Shown in pieces: positions 12,701 to 23,759 of a stretch of 64,000 nucleotides of DNA. The translations under genes were made by a program, and so were the position numbers. This DNA is from Gymnopus androsaceus JB14 (Eukaryota > Basidiomycota > Agaricomycetes > Agaricales > Omphalotaceae): assembly GCA_009733575.1 (NCBI GenBank), contig ML769559.1:62001-126000 (forward strand), read 5' to 3'. How positions within the stretch are numbered: position 1 is the first letter of the stretch; every line of letters begins with the position of its first letter. The notes under the pieces are model-generated. The model saw nothing but the letters and a program-made list of their open reading frames with translations. It did no database searches and had not been told where the DNA came from.

Positions 12701-13552
12701 TGTTTGAGGATCAAATGAGATTTATGTTTGGCATAAAGGTGAGATTTTCGGAGATAAATGAACCTCAACTCACAGTGCTTTCTAGGATGCTTTCAAAATC
12801 TTCACGATTGACAAACTCATTGGAGTCATCATCAAACAGGTCTGTGTTGTATGAACTCGAAACTGAAGAATATTTGAGCTGAGCTATATTCAGGTTCAAC
12901 TGGTCTTTTCGGATCCTAAATCGCAAGACCTGCTCGAAATCCTCAAACGTGATAGAGCAATGGCTTCATATACCACACAGGATCAGATTAATAACAGATG
13001 AAGTGCCGAAAAAGTTTTAGGTCCAGATGAGAATTTGTTTAGGGTTGACTGGGTATTTCCCATCCCTGTGAAGACCTTCCGTTATCTGATTCACCTTCCA
13101 TAGCTTACGGAGACTAAAAGTCTAACGGTGCAGTTGATTGGAAAGGATGATTCAAGCTACAATGATTCTGAAGTTTTGACCGGACGGTGGCAGGCTTACA
13201 TTGATTCATATGTTTCGGTATGTTTTATTCCACATATTATCCATTCTTTAACCAATGCCATGATCAGAACGAATCAATGGAAGGAGTAGCGCAGCAAAAG
13301 GTCAAAAAGCCCTTTCTTACCAGGTAAGCATACTATGTGACCCCAAATGCCTCTAATTGCTTATATGATGTCTGCGGACTGCTCGGTTAGGAAAGTATGC
13401 TTTTGTCTCCTACTAACTGGCCATAATAATTACTAACGAAATTCTAGCTCTGTGCAACCTCACGTCCTTTGAAAGGGATCAACACCACTCATTTGGCTCA
13501 TGTATCATCTCTACCCTTCTCCATGTCCACCCGTCCGTTCATCGCCAGATAA
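9793..13552 (+). pseudogene. SIN3-type transcriptional co-repressor, decayed copy
   Basis: SIN3 proteins scaffold histone-deacetylase complexes in the nucleus. Recognisable pieces in order: second half of PAH2 (SKQISQLSKDTPDL, about 10115-10200), a basic linker, PAH3 (SRKTYNEFLKVVNLFTQGYI, 10640-10790), the HDAC-interaction region (CSGRDSMCCDVLNDEWVSHP; KNVYEEALHRSEEERHEYDF, 11020-11400), the conserved helical region to about 11700, and the C-terminal domain (QMRFMFGIK; AEKVLGPDENLFRVDW; VLTGRWQAYIDSYVS, to 13220). PAH1 and the start of PAH2 are missing. In-frame TGA codons lie at 10233 and 12999 and in the CGG-TGA end of the linker exon, and there is a one-base slip near 11371 between NAKAI and RKIYVREVGAEVL. 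The stops could all derive from CGA by C-to-T change. A functional SIN3 is expected elsewhere in the genome. Confidence 0.8.
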
Positions 13553-13794
13553 TTGTCGCATCTATTTCGGTCATTGTCTTCACTGTCAGCTCCCTAGAAC
13601 ACATGTTCCGGATTTTCAGCATTCGTGATATGGCACTGCATCTTCATTGGTTTTCAACTTCATAGTGACTCATGACTCTAATCATAGTGACTCCAATTCC
13701 AACCAGTTGAATCTCTGTGCACGGCGGCATGCTGGTATAAGGAAAAGCCCAATTCATCTGTGTTATAGAACTAGGGCTCCCTAATAAATATGGC

Positions 13795-14110
13795 GACATT
13801 ACCAAGTGGTAACTATGCCCAACAGTATGCCCTTAGCGCTCGCGTAACTAGAGGTCAAGGGTTCGAACCGATCAGTAAATCATTATAAAATTTTCCAACG
13901 AACTACCAATTTGCTTACATAATCTACAGGAACATAAGTAATAAAGCTAAGTACAGTAACTAACTAATACTAATAGAACGACGAACCACAGTAAAGTACA
14001 AGAACTAATAAAGCTCAGTATAAGTAAACTACAAAGTATAAGAGTAAGTAAAACAAGTACAAGTAACTAATAAACTGCGAAGTACAGTGAAGTAAATCTA
14101 ATAGATACCA
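13795..14110 (+). repeat. tRNA-derived SINE-like repeat with A/T-rich tail
   Basis: At 13793-13880 the sequence has an A-box-like stretch (ACCAAGTGGTAACT) and a consensus B box (GGGTTCGAACC) spaced as in a tRNA gene. There is no good cloverleaf with a credible acceptor stem. It is followed by about 200 bp of tandem AAGTA/ACTAAT-type simple sequence. The arrangement of pol III promoter boxes plus simple-sequence tail is that of a tRNA-derived SINE. Confidence 0.45.
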
Positions 14111-15268
14111 ATAGATACGTACTCAGCAATTGTAAGCGCTTATGTTTGTAGACGTGGCACAAGCGCTTACAACTGTTGGCTGTGTTATGATTAAGCGCTT
14201 AATTAACATCCGACTCTTTTCGCATCATCGCTTATAACCGGGATTCTGATTATGGGGTTTATAACCGGTTATAGCCGGTTATAGCCGAAATTCGAGGTTT
14301 CCGACAAATAGTCAGATAACAGGACCAGGAGCCCCGTGGAACCCTCCGACGACAAGCTCAAGTAGATCCTCTTCGACATGCGAGGTCATCCTACCATGAT
14401 TTACGATCTTTAGATACATACTGATTTTGGGGATGGAATTCAGTATTGTCGGATGAAGCCCCAGTGTTTCGATGGCGTTAAAACCCATCCATATTGCTCC
14501 AAGAGCTGTGCTTCGAATGCGAAAGTAAACGGAAGCCAAAAGACATTTGATGGAAACCATAATAGAAACTCCTCAGCCTCCGGAACTTGCGATGTATACC
14601 TTTTTTCCATCCCTCTGTATCTGTTAGGCTTTAGTTAATGTTCGGTTTCTTAGCTTTGCCACAAGTCCCCGGGACACGCTTTTTGCAGTAAAACTTGTGC
14701 CAGGAATGCTAGCTCGATCACACATAGTGGCGGAAATCCCAAAGGTAGATCTAAAATTATGCCGATAAATTCTGTTGAAAGCTAATCAGAGACTTGTCTA
14801 GATCCTGGATGTTCAAACCGAGCTCATGCTACCTTCAAAGAACGGACATATGGAGAATATTCGCAAGACGTAGGTCGAGTCCAAACTATATTTAATGCTA
14901 TCACAGGCTCAGAGAAACGTTATGCATTATGTGTCTTCCAGAACGCCAAGGGTGGGAAAGAAGGCCAAATCACACTATTGCCAAGTGAGTCTCTCTCAGA
15001 GGGGCATCATATCCCGCAGGAAATTTCAAGGTGTCCTTGTTCTGCCCAAGATCTATCTAGTAGTAGTCCTCCCCAGCATCGCTGCCGTTCCAACTCCGCT
15101 CCATCGTTATGCGATGCGGACCTCCCATCTCCATCCCAAAGCCGCCGAACCCCCCGTACCAGTATTGACATGGCCACCAGTGCTGCGCAACAATGAACCA
15201 TGGCATGAATCCGCGATCTCACCAATTCGCCTACGGTTGGAAAAGTACGCTTCCATGACTGAGGCCAT
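14111..15268. other. Mostly noncoding; possible 5' part of the NADAR gene
   Basis: Contains AAGCGCTTA motifs repeated around 14130-14200 and CCGGTTATA repeats at 14255-14285. Open frames around 14900-15260 are Pro/Ser-rich and could encode an N-terminal extension of the NADAR protein, but I could not establish the start or the splice pattern. Confidence 0.35.
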
Positions 15269-15935
15269 TTGGTTGCTCAAAGCTGGCGTATCGAAACCAA
15301 TGACGGTGATGACGGTACCCGCACGCCTCGAATTCTCTTTTACCACAAAGATAACTCCTATTATGGGTTTACAAACTTTTCAGCTCATTCGGTGCACTAT
15401 GATGGAAAGAGATATCCCACTAGCGAGCATTTGTTTCAATCGTTCAAGGTATGCCTAGACACGACGTGGAGAATGCATCAACTGACCTCAGGTGACTTTG
15501 CAGTTCCAAGAGCACCGACCTGACATCGCAGAGCACATTCGTATCTGTAGCGAACGACCTAGTGCAGCCTTCCAAGAAGCACGTCGGTACCAGCCGCAGG
15601 TCAGGTCAGATTGGCTGAAGGTCAACATTGAAAAGGTATTTCTGCAGTCCAACGAATGTCAACCCAGTCTAAATAGAAAATAGATGAACGAAACGATTCG
15701 CTTGAAGTTCACTCAGCACGGTGATCTCAGGAAGGAGCTCTTGGATACTGCGGATGCCGAGCTTGTCGAGGTGAGCAAGTGATTAGTCTTCAAGGCCATT
15801 GCGCGGGAATGCTGCTAACTTTGATCACCCAAGGATTCCGATAAAGACTCTTTCTGGGGTATCGGTTCTGATGGTAAAGGAAGAAACGAGTTGGGAAAAG
15901 CCTTAGAAAGATTGAAGAGCCGAGTTTCGTCGTGA
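15269..15935 (+). CDS. NADAR-domain protein (YbiA-like), 5' end uncertain
   Basis: NADAR (PF08719, formerly DUF1768) proteins are N-glycosidases. Known members act on damaged riboflavin intermediates (E. coli YbiA) or remove ADP-ribose from guanine in bacterial DNA. Exon 1 encodes ILFYHKDNSYYGFTNFSAHS and YPTSEHLFQSFK. Spliced exons follow after introns at about 15450-15502, 15636-15682 and 15772-15832: FQEHRPDIAEHIR...SAAFQEARR, MNETIRLKFTQHGDLRKELLDTADAELVE, then DSFWGIGSDGKGRNELGKALERLK and a stop at 15933-15935. This is the full usual domain of about 150 residues, with the conserved SEH, WG and GxGxNxLG signatures present and in frame. The coordinate 15269 is only the edge of the open frame; the true start is probably further upstream. 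Confidence 0.8.
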
Positions 15936-17064
15936 TTTATAGGGTCATGCATTCTTTATTATGTACATCACTTATAGCTGCATACAGACCATGTATGGGA
16001 CAATACAGTATATGCGTTATCATTTGGTACCTGTATGGTGCTGAGAGAGAGACAATATTTCTTCACATTCCGGATTTTACGAGTCCGGAATGGAATGTCT
16101 GTCTTCATGCACTGGGTGCTTGCTGGGTGCTGACCAAACTACTTGGATTCGTGTATTACAGTAAACGCCACAACTTCCAATATCCAAGATCTGAGATCTA
16201 TCTCCACAAATGAAGGACTCTATCTAAGTACTTGACTGTTAATTAATACTGAGTATTACCCGGAACCGAGAATGAGTCAGGTTGATTCCCCTTTGCTTGC
16301 CATATACACAGACGTTCCGAGTCGGCCTCCACTGTCATCCAATTCAGAAGACGTTCATAAAAATTCATAAGAGGGGGATGGAGGCTCCGGACAAGATTGA
16401 TGTTGTCGAGACTGCCTAAAAAATAGCGTTTCTCTTTCCTTCCACGCTTCCTCATTGTCACTCTCTGGATATTGTATTATTGAGGCTATGGCAATTGAAA
16501 GGAAAAAAAACAAGAGAAAAGCAGACGCTTGTGCGGCGCTAAAACCGCGCTCTTGAGAACGGCCTGCGAATCCGTTCATCCACCTTTTACTTTACCAATT
16601 GACGAACCTATTCTTCATGGAGCTCAGAGATCTCGGCTTTTTCATTGATTCGCTTGCTGTTAAATCATCCATTCTAGAAAAACCTTGGATTCCTCGCACT
16701 GGAAAGCTTGTCATTCGCCGCTTTCGAGTCTTCGCGGATCCGAATCACCACTAAAAGGCTCATACTTGACTTATTTAGTAGTACCGGGAAGGAAGGAACG
16801 GATGCTCGGAGGTCAGACTATCCCGATGCGGCACTAGCATCATCGGTCTCGGCTTCACTCTAGAACAGACGCAGCTGACGAAGTCGCTGCTCTATTATAT
16901 CCGGGAACCGAGAATGAGTCGGATTGATTCATCATTATTCTTTCACGACTATCGTATCGAAGTTCAGTCATCCAAAGGAATTCAGAAGATGTTCATAAAG
17001 CTGGCAACGTTGGGGAAATTATCTCTCAAATCATGTCTGCTTCCTCTTGAATCTTAATATCGCG
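15936..17064. other. Intergenic with a direct repeat upstream of a P450
   Basis: About 110 bp recur: 16258-16375 and 16899-17005 share CCGGGAACCGAGAATGAGTC near the start and ATTCAGAAGA-GTTCATAAA at the end. The second copy lies immediately upstream of the P450 start at 17065. No gene seen. Confidence 0.5.
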
Positions 17065-19785
17065 ATGATTGCAGCCTCTTTCAACTGGCAACTGGTGGCT
17101 ATTTCGGTTCTGTTCTTCGTCCTCTTGCGGCTGTTTTCGCGCAGGAAGTCAGGCTTGGATAACCTCCCTGGTCCTGTATCCCCGTCATGGATCACAGGTA
17201 AGGCAAATGATTCTTGTGAAATTCGGACGAAGTGATCGATTAATTCTTTCAACAGGTAACTTTCTACAACTATTTAATCCGAGTGCTTGGAAGTTCCACG
17301 AGCTCATCGCCAAAACATGTAAGCCCTCAGCACTCTCGAGGACAACACTTTCCTGACATTAACATTACTTCCATTAGATGGTTCTGTAGTGCGCCTTCAT
17401 GGCCCCTTCGGCGTAAGAAACATCATTTTCCCAATGGAAAGCGAAACTCACCTCAGGTAGACCAACGGACTCTACATATTTGATTCTAAAGCAATGCACA
17501 CTGTACTGGTCAAGGTATGTTCGATTCAAAGTATCCGTTGAATCCGTTTTCACTTGTTTCTCCCTCCGCACAGAATCTGGATATATTCGAGGAAAATGAT
17601 GGATATATAGCGTTGGTGTTGCGGACAAGCCTTGAGCCAAATCTGATGATATTTTAGGATCAACCAGTTAATATTTGGAGAAGGGCTGCTGGGAACTCAT
17701 GGTTCGTCAGCAACTTCCAAGCACATTTTTGAAGGTCCTTGACCTCGTTCTAGGACACCATCATCAGAAACAGCGAAAAATGCTCAATCCTATCTTCTCT
17801 GCCGCTCACATGCGGGACATGGGTACGCACAATTACCCCAGTTCACACATTTCCCCAACTCTAACTACTTACACAGTTCCGACATTCTTTGAGGTTTCTC
17901 ACAAGGTGATACATGTGTCGAGCTGCGATGACTGCCTTTACTCATTTATTTTCAATGAACGCATAGCTAGAAAATGCGCTCAAGAATCAATTGCAAAGTG
18001 GTCCTCAGATCCAAGATGTATGTGGGCCTTTCTCGAGGCAATGATTGTATCGAGCTTACAAATGGTCTTAGGTTGACGTTCTTTCCTGGATGGGTCGTAC
18101 TGCTTTGGAGATAATGGGACAGGCTGGACTAGGATACTCCTTCGATCCTCTGACCAATGAAGAATCCGCTCACCCATATATTGGAATAATGAAAGAGTTG
18201 CTGTACGTGTTGTCAAAACTCTGCCCTCATTTTAATCCTGATGACTTTCTAGTCCTGCCTTCATGCGCATGCAATTTTGGAACATGAATGTGCTTCCATA
18301 CGTCTGGAAAATTGGTCCTGCAAGCTTTCGTCGTTTCATAGTTGGCCTGTTACCTTTGAAAGATGCTCACCATCTTCGGGACATGGCCGACTATATGTAT
18401 AATGTGGGAGGCGAAATCTTTGAGAGCAAGAAGCTTGCACTGGAGAAGGGGGATGAGGCAGTTTCCCAGCAGATTGGAAGGGGGAAGGACCTGATTAGCA
18501 TTCTCAGTGAGATAATCTTCAAACCCCACGGACACCTCTCTCAAAGTAATAACAGTGAAAGAAAATATGAAGGCTTCGGAGGAGGATCGCTTGGAGGACA
18601 GCGAAGTTCTCGCTCAGGTAAGTAGTTAATGCTATTCAGATTCCCCCGCGGTGATCTTAAATCTCTCTTCCTCTAGATGAGGTGAGTAGCTCATCAGTTA
18701 TATTGTCATAAGATACACTATTAAACCACTTTTAGCACTCTAACTTTCGCCGCAATGGACACAACCTCGGTAAGCAGGTCTCAAAACTCAACCCGATAAG
18801 CACGAATTCACGCCAAAAATCGTAGACCGCTATGGCACGCTTGCTTCATCTCCTTTCCAGGCATCCCGAAGTTCAGGACAAACTCCGGCAAGAACTCATT
18901 GAAGCGAAGCATCAGAAAGATGGTCAAGACTTTTCTTATGACGAGCTGGTTGCTTTGCCATACCTTGATGCTGTCTGTCGCGAGACTCTCCGTCTGTAAG
19001 TCGTCCGAACATCGTTGTTGAGATTTTTGTTCACATTATATCCAAAGGTATCCTCCATCTTCGACTGCGGCCCGAGTGTAAGTCTGTACACTTTATTATC
19101 TCCGATTCGGACTTATGTGTACAGTGCGCGTCAAGATGCTGTGATACCTCTCTCGAAAGCAATCACTGGTTTGGATGACACTGAGATGCATGAGATAGCC
19201 GTTCCCAGCGGCACATCCATTGTCGTGTCCATTCTCTACGCAAATAGAAATCCTGATTTGTGGGGCGAAGGTAAATACATCACATTGCTCTTTAGAATCA
19301 GCCATTTAATTATAGTATGAACTTCCAGACGCGAATGAGTGGAACCAGAAAGATGGCTTGCACCATTACCAGATGCTCTCATTGAAGCGCGTATTCCCGG
19401 GGTCTATTCTCACCTGTACGTTCTCTTTTGTCCAATCTTCATTTCTTGCTAACATCTAGGCTAGGATGACGTTCATTGGGGGTGGGCGCTCCTGCATGTA
19501 AGTGCTACTTTAGCCAAACTAAACGAAGCAGTAGTTAACATATTGGTTAGTGGCTTCAAATTTTCGCAGCTAGAAATGAGTAGGTCACCAATTTCTTATC
19601 TTTACAGTAAAAGTTTGCTTACATCGCGTACAGAGGTTGTCATATCTGTCCTGGTGGAGAGCTTCAAATTTTGCCCTTCCGCGAAAGATTCGGAAATTCT
19701 TTGGCAAATGAACCATATCACGGCCCCTGTCGTTGGAAAAGATAGCCATCCACAACTACCCATTGGCTTCAGTCTCGTCAAATAG
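17065..19785 (+). CDS. Cytochrome P450 (copy 2)
   Basis: A membrane-bound haem monooxygenase and probable tailoring enzyme of the local terpenoid cluster. ATG at 17065 opens an N-terminal anchor (MIAASFNWQLVAISVLFF) and the hinge GLDNLPGPVSPSW. Conserved parts then follow across more than a dozen exons: VRLHGPFG, NGLYIFDSKAMHTVLVK, IFGEGLLGTHG, HHHQKQRKMLNPIFSAAHMRDM, LDVLSWMGRTALEIMGQAGLGYSFDP-type C helix region, I helix FAAMDTTS, K helix ETLR (ExxR) and the haem loop FIGGGRSCIGFKFSQLEM, with the cysteine codon at about 19493 directly before an intron. It ends PQLPIGFSLVK. A 5-nt exon (18677-18681) is needed to join LAQ to STLTFAAMDTTS. All junctions keep frame, so this copy looks intact. 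The family number was not resolved. Confidence 0.9.
18677..18681 (+). other. 5-nt micro-exon (ATGAG) in P450 copy 2
   Basis: CTCTAG precedes and GTGAG follows this five-base exon. It completes LAQ-M-S-TLTFAAMDTTS across two introns. The same five bases, between an AG and a GT, sit at 30235-30239 in copy 3 and at 703-707 (minus) in copy 1. Confidence 0.75.
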
Positions 19786-20732
19786 GTAAGGAAGTGAACG
19801 TAGACCGCATGAGATCAGTACAGGACCTAGATCAGTCGGTATAGTCAATGTGTATATGTGGTGCCGGCGATTTCCTTTATCAAGGACCACTTTACGTTCA
19901 AAATTCTCTCTAATATTGACGTACCTTCATACGGTGATTCGGAATAGGTGAAACCTGAGCTCTATATTTGCATTGTGCAATGAGAATATTTTCAACTACC
20001 ATCCTTCTCTCTCCTCCGCCCCCGCCCCATCAACATCCAAGAGGAGATCAGACGATGAGATGGCGGCAATAGAAATGCGATGAATATACTTATTGGCAAG
20101 ATTCAAACATAAATCCAAATTCGTTCCTTGAACGTCGTAAAAACAAAACAAAGTAACGCATGCAATCAATGTACATGTACTTGAAAAATATAGATGAAAT
20201 GAAGTATGATGAATATGTGCAGCCAGTACTAGTATCATAATCAAAATTCAAAGGTAATCACATCTCGTCATCAACATCCATAACCATCTATACCTACCAA
20301 AATCGATCACCTATACCTAACCGAAGTCGAAACCAAGAACGTCGTAACAACTCCGGCCAAGCAGACGCAGAAGGAGGGAGAAGAAAAGACAGGAATCGTA
20401 ACCTCAGCGCACACAAAAAGAAGTGGTAAGTAGGTATGGATGTGGATGTGACCAAGAAGAGATTAACAATGGTATAACAAGTGCATTTTTAAACGTAGTT
20501 AGATAAACGTGTGCCTCATCCAGAAGCGGAGTGGATATCGTGATGAGGAAATAAGGAGGTAAAGACACGATATAGGAGTAAATATACACACACAAAACGC
20601 ATCTTCAGCGAAAGGTAAAGAGGGAAAAGGAATAGAAATGCAAGGAAGGGGAAAAAAGAGGGAATACAATTCATATAGATGATGTGAAATCGAGTGCCTG
20701 CCCATTAAATAAGTGAATACGAGGAGTCAGGT
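19786..20732. other. Intergenic, no gene seen
   Basis: A+T-rich with short open frames only. It separates the P450 from the convergent membrane-protein gene. Confidence 0.5.
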
Positions 20733-22213
20733 TTACATTCCACCGTAAGCATCTTCAGGATCGTAAACGGTATCAGGCCTCTTCGGGCCAGCTCCGTGGG
20801 CCATAGTGGCAGGAGCAGGAGCTACTGCTGCAGCCGGAGCACCCACAGAAGGATATTCAATCGCCTCATGCGGATTATGCAAAGGAGTGGCAGACGTAGG
20901 ACTCGTCAACCCATTATCATATTCTGGAGCGTGCATCATAGAAGCCGCAGAGGCTGGTGGGCTGGCTACGCGATTCATGTCGAGATACTGCTGGTCCGTA
21001 GGGTAAGTATCACGGAGAGTAGGCTGCCTGTTAAGGTACGTGTTGTGGGCAGTAGTTGGATCCATTTCCTCAGCAGACCCGTGCTACCGCTGTGAGCGAT
21101 AGGGTTGCTGGGTGGGAATGAATCTCCAGGATTGAGGCTATAGACAGGCTCTTGGGTATAAGCGGGATATGCGTTGTACTGGTTGTATGGGTCACTGGTG
21201 TGGAATTGTTCACTGGTAGCAGAGTACGGATCACCACCAGCCGCATAGGGGTCAGCCGAAGGGTAATTGCCGTATGTGACAGGAGGGACGGCTGGAGCGT
21301 GCGCCATATGGCGAGCAATCATGGTAGGAGGGCGAGCAGAGAAGTTGTCGTTGCCAAATTCGTCATCGAGGAGAGCAGCAGAACGACGGAATTGGGCGGC
21401 ATCGAAATGCTCATCTTCCATACGACGAGAACGCATTCGGCGCTAAAAGAAATCGTTCAGTAGATGACCTGTCGCGACTAGTTCATGCAGAACTTACGAC
21501 AATGAATGCAACGATGACTGCAACCACGAGGATACCACCAATGGTACCTGCAATTGCGCCAATAACCGAACCTGCACTGACACCAGAGCTCGAGGTTGCA
21601 GTAGAGCTCGCTGCAATAGCGCTCCCTGCACTAGAAGATGAAGCGCTGACGACCGGCGGTAGTAGTGACATACGAGGTGCCAGCGACAGTCCTGCTAGCA
21701 ACGTTCGCGGACGAAGAAGTTGTCTAACCAGTCACTTCATCATTAGGAATTGATACTTTAGAGGAGGCAAAAGATACGCACAGCAGCAGCAGCTGTAGAA
21801 CTAGCTTTAGTAGACGAGCTAGATGAAGAGCTCGAAGTACTTGTGCTAGAAGAAGTAGTGCTGGACGAGGTGCTAGTCGAAGAGCTGGTCGAAGAAGTCG
21901 TAGCAGAAGTACTCGACGTGGTCGAGGTTGCTGAGGAGGTTGTAGAAGTTGTTGTACTAGTCGTTTTAGCTGAAGTGGTTGTATCTGCCTTTGAGGTCGT
22001 TGTTGCAGCCGCAGCGGTAGTACCAGTAGAAGCAGCAGCTAATTGAAAAAGACATTTTAGAAACTATCTCAAACAAAAATTGAAAAGCTACGTACCACTC
22101 GTAGTACCGGTCGATATTCCTACGATAGAGTCCAAAATATTATCACGGTTAAGGTGAGCTTTTCTGCGATGAAGGTTCGCAGAGCGAATTTGGTTCCCAA
22201 ACTGATGGTTCAT
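20733..22213 (-). CDS. Ser/Thr-rich single-pass membrane protein (wall-sensor or mucin-like)
   Basis: Minus strand, ATG at 22211-22213. The extracellular part is almost entirely Ser, Thr and Ala (about 22050-21600), expected to be heavily O-mannosylated. One transmembrane helix follows (GAIAGTIGGILVVAVIVAFI, about 21560-21500), then a basic stop-transfer stretch (RRMRSRRMEDEHFDAAQFRR) and a Pro/Tyr-rich cytosolic tail ending PDTVYDPEDAYGGM. The design is that of fungal wall-stress sensors (Mid2/Wsc-like), but no WSC cysteine domain is seen, so the role is inferred. The N-terminal exon lacks a classical signal peptide. Near 21073 the frame slips by one base (GSTG into AEEMDPTTAHN). A missing T in ACGGGTTCTG would restore it, so an assembly error is likely. 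It has no evident link to terpenoid synthesis. Confidence 0.7.
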
Positions 22214-23759
22214 GGCGGTTTTGATATTTAAAAGAGAGTGGATTTAAGGAATGTGGATACTGAAAGAAAGGATAGTGACCTCGAAAGGATCCGTCTGGGT
22301 GAGAGTACAAACCAATGAGGAGATGAAACCGGCGGAATTTGTGCGGAATTGCAAATTGGTTTGAAACCCACGCGAGTTTCGTCTGCCGGGCTTCGGCAAC
22401 TAAAGGCTCTTCAACAACCTTCCAAACTCAAATAGAGAATAATATCTAGAAGGCAGCAAGCTACAAGGATATCTCTCTAATTATGTCCTCGAAGAAGACA
22501 GGACCTCTTGGCTATCTCATCTGGGAGATATCGATATCGAATATTCCTGCAAGTACTTACCGTCGCAACCAACGATCTTTGGAACGTGGCTTAACCGATG
22601 ACAATTTCAAGAACAGCGAGGAGCAGAATCTCATGCCAGCGAATCCGCATATAAGCAATCAAACTTCACTGGTGAAATCTGAAAGTTCCTGCTGCTGTTC
22701 AATCCCCAGAAGCTGTATCCCCTGTGTCTACATAAAGCCTACACGCTCCTTCCCTCGTCCGATTGTCACTGGTATTGAGCAAGCCGCTCTCAAAACCGAA
22801 TATGGTTTAGTATCCGCTATAAGAAGGCGAGTTAATCAACTTACCACATACTCCCTAGGAGCTACAGTACCCTAAAGTGAAAAGAATCCCGGGTAAAAGT
22901 TTGTTCGCCGTGTTAAAAGGTCAAAGCTGTTGTATCGTCCCTTTGGGGATAGCTCTCAGTAGTCAGTTCAATCCAATACGGTGTTAGAGAAGACACACTC
23001 AAGACATTCACCTGTGGAACATCTTTCCGAGACCTTGATACTCACATACACAGCTCATTATTAACGCTACAGTCGACTGTGTCGGAGAAGTCATCGAATT
23101 CCGCAAGGGGTGACTCACTAGAGCTCAACTTGTACAAGATGGCTGCTACAACAACTAACAGGGCAACCAGAGGGTCGAACAATTTCTCCAGACGCAGACT
23201 ATTTACTGGGCTTTCAGCGGTGTTCTCGACACCCCATTGGCATTGAGTTATACTATATTCATTACAAGCGAATGCAGATCATAAAATCTGAATTGGAATT
23301 ATATTATATCCGGGAGATCATTCGAGTTCAGTATTCTGATTACGGTGCAGCTGAGCACTTCCATTCTTGGGACTACGTTCGGGTTCAATATTCTGACTGG
23401 TGATTATGATTGATGAGGCAGAATATTTTCAAAAATCTTTCCAACGCGAGATCAAACCGCCGGTTCCGAGAAGAATTAGTCAAACAGAGAGCCGCCTCAA
23501 AGCAGCTGCAGAAAGCGAGACATCCAACGTCTTCGTTGTCATTATCCAAAAAATACCTCCCTTCGTCATATCCAAGCATATATAGGTGTGTGCGTGTAAT
23601 ACACCCGGTACGTTGGGCGTTGCTCATCGTAGGCGCTTTGGCAATTTTTTGAGAGACACGAAGAGCGATTCAAGGTTGTATAGATGTATAAAATGCGAGT
23701 GCGGTGACTTATTGTCTGTGCTGTGGGATACGACTATATGTAAATAATCAGACTTCGGA
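22214..23759. other. Intergenic; relic of a repeated hypothetical module
   Basis: At 23430-23575 there is a frameshifted copy of the module found at 28255 and 35640 (RFREELVKQRAASKQLQKA, then ETSNVFVVII in another frame). Sequence at 23310-23410 also resembles 31365-31440 next to P450 copy 3. An open frame at 22483-22875 has no recognisable features. Confidence 0.45.

Noticed and set aside
13793..13880. A functional tRNA gene
   Set aside because: B box present, but no complementary acceptor stem or convincing anticodon arm; better explained as a SINE head.
22483..22875. Open frame of 130 residues between the membrane protein and FAD monooxygenase
   Set aside because: No recognisable features; could be chance in noncoding sequence.
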